Source: a virus. Taken from it: a stretch of 21,601 bases of DNA. A program made the position numbers and the translations under genes. The notes below the pieces were generated by a model. It did not search any database. It was not told where the DNA came from and worked only from the letters and a program-made list of their open reading frames with translations. The DNA is taken from IMG/VR virus record IMGVR_UViG_3300030202_000122, positions 1-21,601 of that record. One strand, given 5' to 3'. This document shows, piece by piece, positions 12,692 to 20,392 of this stretch (position 1 is its first letter; each line of letters starts with the position of its first letter).

Positions 12692-15676
12692 TTAATCTCC
12701 TGAAAACATGTTATCTACAATTCCTGTTATTGACCTTAAATTAGAAGACCAGTTTTTAGCTGTGTCTCCTTCATTACCTATAGCTGCTATTAATAACTGT
12801 GCTCTTCTATTAGCTTCATTATCTGACCATTTAAAATCATAATCAGCTTGGTCTCTTAGTTCTTGCCATAAAAAAGATTGAGCTGAAGAACTTAAATTAA
12901 AAGCGTTCTGTGCGTTTTGTTGATTAACAGCATTTTGAGCAGCGGTGTTAGCTGTGTTAGCTTGTCTTCTCCAAGTAACATTAGATTGTATTACTGCTTG
13001 CTCATTCTGTGCGTTCCATTGTTGTCTATTAAAATCTACTTGAGTGTTAAACTGGTCTACTTGATTTATTATAGCAGCATTAGCTTTATTTACATCTGCA
13101 ATTCTTTGAGCATCTCTAGCATTAGCAGCATTTTCAGATTGAACATTAAACTGTCTAGATGCATTTAGTTGTGCTGTATTAAATTGATTCATTTGATTTT
13201 CAAGACCAGCCATAAATTGATTAGTTTGATTTTCACTCGCACTATTAAATTGCCTTGCTGCATTTTCAGCAGATTGATTACTTAATAGTCTTTGTTGGTC
13301 TTGTTGAGCTCTCATCATACTAGCTTGTTGTTGGTTGTTAAGATTGCTCATATCCATTTGTAAAAAGTTTTGAGCATTACTAATAGAAAGTTTAGTTCTC
13401 TGGTCTACTGTAGCCATATCTAAACTAGCCATAGCTGTAGCATTTTGCATAATAGATTGTTGTTCTGCATTCATATTTGTAAGAGCTACTGTTTGCATAA
13501 ACTTACTGTTAGCTAACTCTACTTGTTGTGCAGTACTAAATTTTGTCATGTCCATATTAGCTTGGACATTAGCACGTTGCATTGCAGTTTGTTGGTCAGC
13601 ACTTAGTTGAGCTATTCCCATTTGTTGAGCTAACTCACCATTACGTATATTAACTTGCATTTGCTTGTTAAGGTTTGCAAGTTCTGTCTGTTGTGCAGCA
13701 CTAAGGTTTTCTGAACCAGCTTGATTAAGAGCTGATAAGTTTGCTAATCTCATTTGTTGGTCATTAGATAAATTAGCTAAATCCATTTGTTGTTTAAAAC
13801 CAGAATTTTTAGATAAGAAATCTGCAGCGTTTTGCATTTCTAATATTCTTTCTTGATTAACTGCAGCTTGATTAGCTCCTTCAACACTTGCTTCTATCTG
13901 AAGCTCTACCATATTTAACTGCTGGTCATTACCAAGGTTTTGCATATTTGCTTGTTGTTGGTTTTGAGCATTAGTTATTGCAGCTTGCTGTTGATTTTGC
14001 AAGTTTTGCATTCTTGTTTGTTGTTGCATTTGTGCAGAAGTCATTACAGCATCTTGTGTAAATTGACTTTGCATTGTAGACATTTGCTGTGCCATCTGTG
14101 CAGTTTGACTTGCAGCTCCCTGACGATTAGCTAAGTTAGCCATTCTTAATTGTTGTTCTTGATTAGCTTGCTGTAAATTAGCTTGCTGTTCATTACTTAA
14201 ATTTTGAGCTGCTCTAGTTTGTAAAGCTTGTGCATTACTTTGAGCTATAGGCATAGCTGATTGTATAATAGAATTAAATAAAGCGTCTCTACCTACACTA
14301 GAAACACTTATTCCTCTTGCTGACATTCTTTGATTAACAGCATCTACAGCAGGTTTAGCCCACGAAGGTATTGTACCGTCTTCCATACCTCCTAATAAAC
14401 TTTCCATTTGTGAAGATACTAAAGCTTCTGTAGGTAATGCAGCAATAGCAGCATTTACTTCTACAGGATTAGTATCTACTTGAGCTGTTACAGTTGCAGG
14501 ATTTTCTACAATAGCAGCAGTTATATCAGAAGGTAAATTACCAACTTGAGCTAACATATTAGAAGCTTCGCCTTTTGCAGCAGTTCCTGTTACTGCTCTT
14601 TGTTGTGAAGCTTCGTAACCAACTGTTCCTATAATTTGTGCAGCTTGACCACTTGTAGCGGATATGCCTGTAATAGCTTCACGACTTTGTACTTCAGCAT
14701 CAGAACTTTCAGATATGTTAGCACCTACGCCTTTTACATCTTTAGCAAAAGCCCCTGAAGATAATATACCTTCTACGTTTGTAGCTTTTGCAGCATTTGC
14801 AATACTTTCAGATATTCTTGCAGCTTCTGCAGGGCTTGATAATTCTGATATTTCTTGTACTTTAGCAACAGCTTCTGGAGATAGTTCTCCTATAGCAGCT
14901 TGAACTTCTGGACTATCTGTAATTTTTGAAGCTACCATTTGTGCAGCTTTTATTTGTTCTGGAGTTTTTGCAGTAGTAGCAGTCATAGTAGCTACTTGTT
15001 CTGCTTCTTGTTTATCTATTGTAGTAGCTGTTGCTTGTCTTGTAGGGTCTAATTGAACAGTACCAGCTGTTGTGTCTTTCATAGAAATATCTTCAACATC
15101 TGCAATAGGTACAACACCTTCAGGTATTTTACCAGCAGCTATGTCTGTTGCAGTTCTTCCAGTTGTTATTGTTCTTGTACCTCTTTCTGATTCAAACAAA
15201 TCTTGTTTTTGTTTGTCTGTCATCCCTGAAAATTCATCAGTAGGAGTATCATCAGTACCTCCTCCGTCATCAGTACCTCCTCCATCATCAGTACCTCCTC
15301 CATCATCAGTACCTCCTCCATCATCAGTACCGCCTACTTTTTGTCCTGTGTTTATATATCTATAACCATTCCATGCATGAATAAACCCATTTATTACTTT
15401 TGTAGCTTCTCCATTTGGAGGGTCTTTAGGTTCACCATCTCTTTTTCCACCGGGTCCATCAACACCCACCCCTCCGGGTCCAGTCATTGAATTTGGTCTA
15501 TCACCTACAGGAGGTCTATTAGTTATTTCATCTTCATTAATAACAGGAGAGTTATTTATAATATCGTCTGGTACTTGTGGTTCTCTAACTTTATCGCCTC
15601 TAGCATAGCCAACTCTACCTCCAGTACGATAATCTTTTCTTTCAGATTTATATTTTTGTTTATATTTTTTTGCCAT
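12692..15676 (-). CDS. Virion structural protein with DDGGG repeats and long Gln/Asn-rich helical region (994 aa)
   Basis: Domains in order: a basic head with RTGGRVGYARGDKV (17-30), a Gly/Pro-rich linker, a (TDDGGG)4 tandem spacer at about 115-143, an Ala/Thr/Ile-rich region to about residue 450, and then about 450 residues dominated by Gln, Asn, Ala, Met and Leu. That last part has recurring units of the type NLSNDQQ, NLGNDQQ and LSADQQ, probably a long helical rod. The C-terminus becomes aromatic and ordered (FLWQELRDQADYDFKWSDNE) and ends FSGD. I recognise no enzyme. RVGYARG-type heads recur in marine phage virion proteins from memory. Position at the head of the internal-protein run suggests a structural or ejection role; a fibre-like role is possible. 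Start ATG 15676 is preceded by AGGA. Confidence 0.6.
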   Translation of the reverse strand: MAKKYKQKYKSERKDYRTGGRVGYARGDKVREPQVPDDIINNSPVINEDEITNRPPVGDRPNSMTGPGGVGVDGPGGKRDGEPKDPPNGEATKVINGFIHAWNGYRYINTGQKVGGTDDGGGTDDGGGTDDGGGTDDGGGTDDTPTDEFSGMTDKQKQDLFESERGTRTITTGRTATDIAAGKIPEGVVPIADVEDISMKDTTAGTVQLDPTRQATATTIDKQEAEQVATMTATTAKTPEQIKAAQMVASKITDSPEVQAAIGELSPEAVAKVQEISELSSPAEAARISESIANAAKATNVEGILSSGAFAKDVKGVGANISESSDAEVQSREAITGISATSGQAAQIIGTVGYEASQQRAVTGTAAKGEASNMLAQVGNLPSDITAAIVENPATVTAQVDTNPVEVNAAIAALPTEALVSSQMESLLGGMEDGTIPSWAKPAVDAVNQRMSARGISVSSVGRDALFNSIIQSAMPIAQSNAQALQTRAAQNLSNEQQANLQQANQEQQLRMANLANRQGAASQTAQMAQQMSTMQSQFTQDAVMTSAQMQQQTRMQNLQNQQQAAITNAQNQQQANMQNLGNDQQLNMVELQIEASVEGANQAAVNQERILEMQNAADFLSKNSGFKQQMDLANLSNDQQMRLANLSALNQAGSENLSAAQQTELANLNKQMQVNIRNGELAQQMGIAQLSADQQTAMQRANVQANMDMTKFSTAQQVELANSKFMQTVALTNMNAEQQSIMQNATAMASLDMATVDQRTKLSISNAQNFLQMDMSNLNNQQQASMMRAQQDQQRLLSNQSAENAARQFNSASENQTNQFMAGLENQMNQFNTAQLNASRQFNVQSENAANARDAQRIADVNKANAAIINQVDQFNTQVDFNRQQWNAQNEQAVIQSNVTWRRQANTANTAAQNAVNQQNAQNAFNLSSSAQSFLWQELRDQADYDFKWSDNEANRRAQLLIAAIGNEGDTAKNWSSNLRSITGIVDNMFSGD
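15249..15334 (-). repeat. 18-bp tandem repeat encoding TDDGGG
   Basis: Four near-identical 18-bp units (15257-15274, 15275-15292, 15293-15310, 15311-15328) plus partial flanks encode Thr-Asp-Asp-Gly-Gly-Gly. The units differ at one base (g for a in the first unit). The result is a flexible acidic linker in the 994-aa protein. Near identity at DNA level points to recent slippage expansion, so copy number probably varies between strains. Confidence 0.9.
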
Positions 15677-15691
15677 AGCTATATTCCTATT

Positions 15692-15937
15692 TTACTTTAC
15701 TTCGAAGAGTTTGTCAAGTTTTTCACCAATTTTTTCTATTCTATCCATAATTAATTCCATATCATCTTTTAGTTCTAATTTCGTGACATACTCTTTTGCA
15801 ATTTCTTCACGTGTCTTGTTTAAGAGTATGTCTTGTCTTTTAAGCTCTGAAGTGTTTTGTCTAATCTGAAACCAAATTGGAGCTAACACTAAAGTTATTA
15901 AAACATTCCAAACAATGTAAGGTGATATCATTTCCAT
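15692..15937 (-). CDS. Small membrane-anchored coiled-coil protein (81 aa)
   Basis: One N-terminal transmembrane helix (about 5-24, SPYIVWNVLITLVLAPIWF) is followed by a charged heptad-patterned helix (about 28-78, ending KIGEKLDKLFEVK). The fold plan resembles XhlA-like and other phage holin-associated small proteins, and it parallels the 115-aa product in the lysis cassette, although this gene lies between an oxygenase and a virion gene. No family could be fixed. The start is secure: AAGGAAG lies five bases before ATG 15937 and overlaps the end of the preceding oxygenase gene (GGA-AGT-TAA). Confidence 0.65.
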   Translation of the reverse strand: MEMISPYIVWNVLITLVLAPIWFQIRQNTSELKRQDILLNKTREEIAKEYVTKLELKDDMELIMDRIEKIGEKLDKLFEVK

Positions 15938-15938
15938 T

Positions 15939-16538
15939 TTAACTTCCTTTAAAGTATGACGGTAATCCTATCATAGGTCTACCATCAAATTTATTTTGTT
16001 TAGCATCTTTACTACTTGCATCGTTGTAGTGTAAAAATACCTGCCCACAATCTTTACCTTCAAAAGGTTTTCTCCAATGTTCTACATCACAACCACGATA
16101 CATTAACATATCCCCTTGGTTTAAATTTATTTTAATATTAGGTTCTAAATATATTGACCAATTATCACCACCTAAATTCAAAGTAGTAGATATTTCACAA
16201 GAGTATCTATCTTTGTGTCTTTTTAACTCATCACCTTTTTTATAAATTCTAGCATATGAATATGTTTCAATAAGTTTAACTTCTGATTGTTCTTCCATTA
16301 CAGGCTTTACTTTTTGTAATAAAGTTTCCATAACTATATCACCATAATGTGAATACGTTTCAGGTATTTGTGAGTCATTCCAAACTCCAAAGTATGGTGT
16401 AAACTGTGATATATATTTTTCATCAAATAAATGTCTTGCTACAGCTCGTTTGTTTAAAAAGTATTGATAACAAAAATCTGCTAACTCTGTTGATATAGCA
16501 CCTTTAATTACTTGATATTTATTTTTTTTAAAACTCAT
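15939..16538 (-). CDS. 2OG-Fe(II) dioxygenase-like protein, third of three (199 aa)
   Basis: The family couples oxidation of a substrate to decarboxylation of 2-oxoglutarate using a non-haem iron held by His-x-Asp and a distal His. Here His108-Lys-Asp110 (LKRHKDRYS) and His154 (DVEHWRKPF) supply that triad, and Lys162 (EGKDCGQVFLHY) is a candidate 2OG-binding residue in place of the usual Arg. The strand order around STTLNLG (117-123) and LNQGDMLMYRG (139-149) fits a jelly-roll fold. The protein is soluble without a signal peptide, so it acts in the infected cell. Substrate unknown. It has AGGAG six bases upstream, overlapping the stop of the previous oxygenase gene. Confidence 0.85.
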   Translation of the reverse strand: MSFKKNKYQVIKGAISTELADFCYQYFLNKRAVARHLFDEKYISQFTPYFGVWNDSQIPETYSHYGDIVMETLLQKVKPVMEEQSEVKLIETYSYARIYKKGDELKRHKDRYSCEISTTLNLGGDNWSIYLEPNIKINLNQGDMLMYRGCDVEHWRKPFEGKDCGQVFLHYNDASSKDAKQNKFDGRPMIGLPSYFKGS

Positions 16539-16547
16539 TTACAACTC

Positions 16548-17093
16548 CTATTGAAAGTTTGCAACCATGACTATTCTTTTATCATATATATCAGGAGATT
16601 CTTGATAATGTGCCAACTTACCGTCAAACATAATTACATTATCTTCTTTTGTATTTGAATAAAATTTTTGTTTATCTTCTCTTAAAACTATTGTTCTACC
16701 TTTTGTAAATTTATTTAAATAAACTATAACAACTTTATGTGGTAAGTTTAAATCTGTGTGAGGTATGCTTTCTTTAATCTCACTATGTAATGTTAAGTTT
16801 ATGTTCATCCGATACATAACTTCAAAACTTATATTATTGTAATCTAGTATTTCTTTAAGTATAAAATAACATTTTTCAAAATAAGGCGAAGTACTTACAG
16901 GTATGGCAGGAACTTTGTTACCTTCTATTTCATGCACTTGCCTACTTAAAAGATTATGACTAAAAAAACTCAAATCTTTATTTTTAGAGTTTGTTGTTTT
17001 GTCAAGATAAAACCAATGAAGATAAGGACCTAATACTAATTCTTTTAAATTTTTATATTCTTTAGTTATAGGATTTTTTAATTCAGTAATCAT
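16548..17093 (-). CDS. 2OG-Fe(II) dioxygenase-like protein, second of three (181 aa)
   Basis: The iron-binding triad is visible as His112-Thr-Asp114 (IPHTDLNLPH) and His162 (KLAHYQESP), with Arg173 (YDKRIVMVANF) as the 2OG-binding residue 11 positions further on, the canonical spacing. VVIVYLNKFTKGRTIVL (121-137) and NVIMFDGKLAH form core jelly-roll strands. Length is short but complete. It is soluble and has no signal. The gene starts with an ATGA overlap on the previous oxygenase, so it is co-translated with it. Substrate unknown; its low resemblance to its neighbours suggests a different target and not a recent duplication. Confidence 0.85.
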   Translation of the reverse strand: MITELKNPITKEYKNLKELVLGPYLHWFYLDKTTNSKNKDLSFFSHNLLSRQVHEIEGNKVPAIPVSTSPYFEKCYFILKEILDYNNISFEVMYRMNINLTLHSEIKESIPHTDLNLPHKVVIVYLNKFTKGRTIVLREDKQKFYSNTKEDNVIMFDGKLAHYQESPDIYDKRIVMVANFQ

Positions 17094-17710
17094 TTAAAGG
17101 GATATCCTAAATTCCAACATACTAAAGAGTGTCGTGTTCCTTTTGTTACTGGCTTAACTCTATGCCAAACAAAAGAAGGAAAAACTATTACACTACCTTT
17201 TTGTCTAACTTCTTCACATATTCTTGGTTGTGAGCCTTCGTCTGTATTTCTAAAATCAAACTCTAAATCTCCGCCTTCATATTCTTTAGGGTCAGTAAGT
17301 GATACAGTCATACTAAGTTTTCTTAGCTTACCATGAGTATCTGGATTATCTGGTTGGTTATAAGGTTCTTCATATGAATCACAATGCCAATCATAAAACT
17401 GTCCTTTTTTATATTCTGTAAACTGACAAGCTTCACTAAAATTCCAATCAAAATTCCAACCAGCACTTGCATTTGCTTGATGTATGTAAGGTTGTATTTC
17501 TTTATATATCCATCTATCACTCATCCATACAATATCTGACTTTCTTTTTTTTTGAATGTTTTTTAATTGTACTTCTGTAAGTTCTTTTTTATTATTGTTT
17601 CCTGTAATAGCTATTTCTTTTTTTTGTTCTTTACCGTAACGAACTATATCATCACATATTCTTTCTGGTATAGCAGATTTAAAATACCAATAATACCATT
17701 TAAGATTCAT
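17090..17710 (-). CDS. 2OG-Fe(II) dioxygenase, prolyl-4-hydroxylase/PKHD-like, first of three (206 aa)
   Basis: This is the clearest of the three oxygenases. His109-Cys-Asp111 (FYDWHCDSYEEP), then EYEGGDLEF (143-151), GSVIVFPSFVWHRVKPV with His183 (172-188), and Arg193 (KGTRHSLVCWNLG) give the full Fe and 2OG site. The pattern is that of the prolyl-4-hydroxylase alpha / PiuC-like group common in marine phages, where the physiological substrate is mostly unknown. The product is soluble without signal peptide. It overlaps the end of the sulfotransferase gene by 11 nt and the next oxygenase by 4 nt. Confidence 0.92.
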   Translation of the reverse strand: MNLKWYYWYFKSAIPERICDDIVRYGKEQKKEIAITGNNNKKELTEVQLKNIQKKRKSDIVWMSDRWIYKEIQPYIHQANASAGWNFDWNFSEACQFTEYKKGQFYDWHCDSYEEPYNQPDNPDTHGKLRKLSMTVSLTDPKEYEGGDLEFDFRNTDEGSQPRICEEVRQKGSVIVFPSFVWHRVKPVTKGTRHSLVCWNLGYPFK

Positions 17711-18473
17711 ATTTTTTTCCTATGTTTTTATATTTTTCTATAACAGAAGGAAGTAAAAAATCTTCTATTGGGTACGGTTTCTTTTCTATTTTATCTGTTC
17801 TTATTGTGTGTAAATCTACATCACCAAAAATAGAATCATCATACTGTACCCCTTGTATTTCAAATTGTTTTAAGTTTTTAAAATTATGTTCAAACTTAGG
17901 TATATTAAAAAAATCATAAACACTATTAACTGTACTTTGTGGGTTAGCAATTAGCTGGTCATATGTAATAAACAAATGTTCATAATTTTTTTGTACTAAA
18001 TCAATTTGTTTAATAGCATTTCCTAAAACACCTGTTTCTGGATTCATATAATAATCTGCATCTATTTCAAGATTTTCTTTTTTAACTTTATATGCTTTTA
18101 ATAACGAAGCTAAACACTCTAAAGGGTTTCTATACAAAATTAAAAATTTAATCTTTTTATCAAAATACTTTTCTAATAATTCAAGGTTACCATCTGACCA
18201 CCAATTTGACCTATTAATAACATATTTTGTTTTAAATGTTTCAGAATAAGTATAAAAAGTTTTCCTAATAACATTGTCTAAAGACTCATTATGAGGAAAG
18301 TTTTGGTGTTGAGATAATCTTAAATCTTTTTGATTTTTAATTAAATCAAGCTGGTAAATAATTTCAGTAAGAGGACTATTAGCTGTAAAAGTTATATTTG
18401 TATTTTGATTTAAAATACTACCAAGTAAAGTATTACCTGCACGTTGTAAACTTATACAAAAATATAATTTCAT
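17700..18473 (-). CDS. Sulfotransferase-family protein (257 aa)
   Basis: Sulfotransferases move a sulfuryl group from PAPS to hydroxyls or amines of sugars, lipids or proteins. The N-terminal SLQRAGNTLLGSIL (8-21) is the 5'-phosphosulfate-binding loop, with RAGNT in place of the usual R-x-G-T-T/S. FLILYRNPLECLASLL (110-125) is the 3'-phosphate-binding motif with Arg115 and Ser123 at the canonical eight-residue spacing. ITYDQLIANPQSTV followed by DFFNIP (about 172-196) is a typical family segment. Complete length, no signal or membrane segment. It lies directly after the Gly-rich adhesin and before three oxygenases, which suggests modification of a phage or host macromolecule; substrate unknown. 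No Shine-Dalgarno is evident. Confidence 0.85.
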   Translation of the reverse strand: MKLYFCISLQRAGNTLLGSILNQNTNITFTANSPLTEIIYQLDLIKNQKDLRLSQHQNFPHNESLDNVIRKTFYTYSETFKTKYVINRSNWWSDGNLELLEKYFDKKIKFLILYRNPLECLASLLKAYKVKKENLEIDADYYMNPETGVLGNAIKQIDLVQKNYEHLFITYDQLIANPQSTVNSVYDFFNIPKFEHNFKNLKQFEIQGVQYDDSIFGDVDLHTIRTDKIEKKPYPIEDFLLPSVIEKYKNIGKKYES

Positions 18474-18485
18474 TAATAGGCTAAA

Positions 18486-19535
18486 TTAAATCCAATCGCC
18501 GTCTTTTTTTAATTCAAATACTCTTCTTAAATTCCAAACACTTGATGCACTAAAACCGCCGTTTGGGTCATTAACAGCAACAAATCCTGAGCCACCAGCT
18601 TGACCTGTCCTAGAAGCACCTGATGGACCATAAGCACCACCACCACCTCCACCACCTCTATTTACAGTACCTTCGGTTGCTGCCAAAGAAGGGTCAGAGC
18701 CACTTCCATAACCTGTTCCGCCAGTACCTCCGGGTCCGGGAGCTCCTCCTTTATCATTAGGAGCTGAAAGAGTGGTATCACCTGCTGCACCTCCACCACC
18801 GTCTGCATAAGCTACTGGTGAACCTGTAATAGAAGATGCTACACCTTGTCCACCTCTACCTCCGATAACATTATCAGGGTTTCCTTTTTGACCTGCTTCA
18901 CCTGCTCCACCGCCACCTACAGCACAACCATAGTTTGATGATGGGTTTCTTCCAAGACCAGAGGGAAAACCTTGATTAGCTGTTCCTAATCCACCACCTT
19001 CAGGATATGGACCAGTTCCAGCTACATCTGAACCCGGACCACCAACGCCATACCAAATACCAGAACCTCCGCCTGAACCTCCGGGTTGTCCAAGCTGACT
19101 ACGTCCAGCAGGTCCGGGGTCTGCTGGTCCAATATAAGCAAATCTACCACCACCTGAACCTCCGCCTTCAGAGGTTATAGGACCAAAACTAGAATCTGAG
19201 CCTTTATTGTATATGTTGTGACCACCTATGTCTGCTCCTCCTGCTCCTACAACAACAGGTATTGTTGAACCGGCAGTAACAGTTAAAGCTGGTTCTGCAG
19301 AAGCTCCTCCGCCTGATGCTTCGCCGGGTGTAGATGACCTGTAACCTCCTGCTCCACCTCCTCCACCAAAGAATCCACCAGCTCCACCACCAGCAACTAC
19401 TAAATAAGTTACTGAAGTTGTTTTAGAAGGTACTGCATAGTTTGTACTGCTAGTAAAAGATGTTACTTTTGCTGAAAAAACTGGTTCATGGTCTGCTCCA
19501 ATTAATTGACTTCTTTGATTTCTTGTAATAGGCAT
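18486..19535 (-). CDS. Glycine-rich tail adhesin / fibre-tip protein (349 aa)
   Basis: After a short head (MPITRNQRSQL) and beta-rich segment ending TYLVVAGGGAGG, the protein consists largely of Gly-rich loops (GGGGGAGGYRSS, GGGSGGGRF, GGSGGGSGIWYG and others, more than ten clusters) separated by short polar strands, and closes with a compact C-terminus (SSVWNLRRVFELKKDGDWI). Such Gly-rich lattices (polyglycine-II type) occur in phage receptor-binding adhesins at fibre tips. I chose ATG 19535 instead of the upstream ATG 19580: GGAG lies about nine bases before it, it follows the previous stop by four bases, and the extra 15 residues of the long form look like chance coding. Placement next to tail-fibre genes supports an adsorption role. 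Confidence 0.75.
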   Translation of the reverse strand: MPITRNQRSQLIGADHEPVFSAKVTSFTSSTNYAVPSKTTSVTYLVVAGGGAGGFFGGGGGAGGYRSSTPGEASGGGASAEPALTVTAGSTIPVVVGAGGADIGGHNIYNKGSDSSFGPITSEGGGSGGGRFAYIGPADPGPAGRSQLGQPGGSGGGSGIWYGVGGPGSDVAGTGPYPEGGGLGTANQGFPSGLGRNPSSNYGCAVGGGGAGEAGQKGNPDNVIGGRGGQGVASSITGSPVAYADGGGGAAGDTTLSAPNDKGGAPGPGGTGGTGYGSGSDPSLAATEGTVNRGGGGGGGAYGPSGASRTGQAGGSGFVAVNDPNGGFSASSVWNLRRVFELKKDGDWI

Positions 19536-19539
19536 AATA

Positions 19540-20001
19540 TTAAATCTCCGTCCATTGTAAATTAGTAGCATCCCAAACATAATCAGTTTCTGTTACTGGA
19601 TTAGTACTTTCGTCAAATGTTTTACCTATCCATCTTAAGTTAGCTTCATCCCATCCTGCATTAGCTCTAAGACCACCTATGGTTGTTGTATTTGGAAAAG
19701 TTACTGGTGGTTGCCAATCATCATTTGAATCTAAAGACCAAGAAGTAAACGGTTGTTGTAGCATAAATTTATCTTTACTTGCATTATAAATAGCATCATT
19801 ACCAGCAAATTGTTTTCTAAAATTACTATTATAAGAAGTTTGTTTCCAAGCAGTACCATTTTCTGAATATGGAACAATCGTTGTTACAAAAGTTTCTGCT
19901 TCTGTACTTAAATCTCCACCATTAGCATCTACATCCTCATTGGATATTACTACTACTCGTATTACTTTATTATTACTATCAAGTTCTGCAAAATGAGCCA
20001 T
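19540..20001 (-). CDS. Conserved marine-phage virion protein (MAHFAELD...WKQTSYN...FRKQFAG type, 153 aa)
   Basis: The 153-aa product opens MAHFAELDSNNKVIRVVVI and carries WKQTSYNSNFRKQFAG (52-67), PFTSWSLD (84-91) and two terminal Trp motifs (DYVWDATNLQWTEI). From memory this is a widely shared protein of marine T4-like and podo-type phages, often beside tail-fibre genes and annotated only as structural or hypothetical. The Trp- and Asp-rich C-terminal repeats are likely surface-binding. No enzymatic motif. The start is secure: AAGGAG lies seven bases before ATG 20001 and overlaps the previous stop. Function in the particle is unknown. Confidence 0.72.
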   Translation of the reverse strand: MAHFAELDSNNKVIRVVVISNEDVDANGGDLSTEAETFVTTIVPYSENGTAWKQTSYNSNFRKQFAGNDAIYNASKDKFMLQQPFTSWSLDSNDDWQPPVTFPNTTTIGGLRANAGWDEANLRWIGKTFDESTNPVTETDYVWDATNLQWTEI

Positions 20002-20012
20002 CTTCTAACTCC

Positions 20013-20378
20013 TTATGCGTCATCTAAGATTTCACCAGATACTGTGTATTCTAAATCACTATTAGCACTAGCTGTTATTCTTAATAAATCTGTTTCATCT
20101 AAATAAAATGAAGAGTTTTTATCAGTAATTATTAGAGTTGAATCTGCTGGTACTGCAACTGTTGAAGCTATATTGTAATAATTAGAACCGTTAGTAGTTG
20201 ATAACCCTATTGTAATATTAGCTGAGTTTGTTCCGTCTATATTTGCAATTATTATCGTGTTTACTTTATATAATTTATCAGCAGGTACGTCTATTATGTC
20301 CGTTGCTGAAGTTGTTACTGACCCATTAATTGTGAATGGTAAAATGGATGTTACATTTACTATATTTACTGATGCCAT
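20013..20378 (-). CDS. Small beta-rich phage structural protein (121 aa)
   Basis: The product is nearly all short beta strands separated by Asn, Thr, Ser and Gly turns (TIIIANIDGTNSANITIGLS, about 41-60), with no Cys and no membrane helix. It resembles small tail-fibre or head-decoration beta-sandwich proteins of marine phages, but no family could be named. It lies between the tail-fibre gene and the 153-aa protein, with AGGAG six bases before ATG 20378. A structural role is inferred from context and composition. Confidence 0.55.
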   Translation of the reverse strand: MASVNIVNVTSILPFTINGSVTTSATDIIDVPADKLYKVNTIIIANIDGTNSANITIGLSTTNGSNYYNIASTVAVPADSTLIITDKNSSFYLDETDLLRITASANSDLEYTVSGEILDDA

Positions 20379-20392
20379 ATTTTTCTCCTATA

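Noticed and set aside
15249-15334. CRISPR-like short repeat array
   Set aside because: The units are directly adjacent 18-mers with no spacers and are in frame within a protein-coding gene.
17323-17520. 65-aa minus-strand frame inside the 206-aa oxygenase
   Set aside because: It lies wholly inside a gene with intact catalytic motifs, in another frame, and has the Ile/Lys/Met-rich composition expected of AT-rich shadow translation.
19536-19580. 15-residue N-terminal extension of the Gly-rich protein (ATG 19580)
   Set aside because: It overlaps the previous gene by 41 nt, has no Shine-Dalgarno, and the ATG at 19535 has GGAG upstream and falls right after the previous stop.
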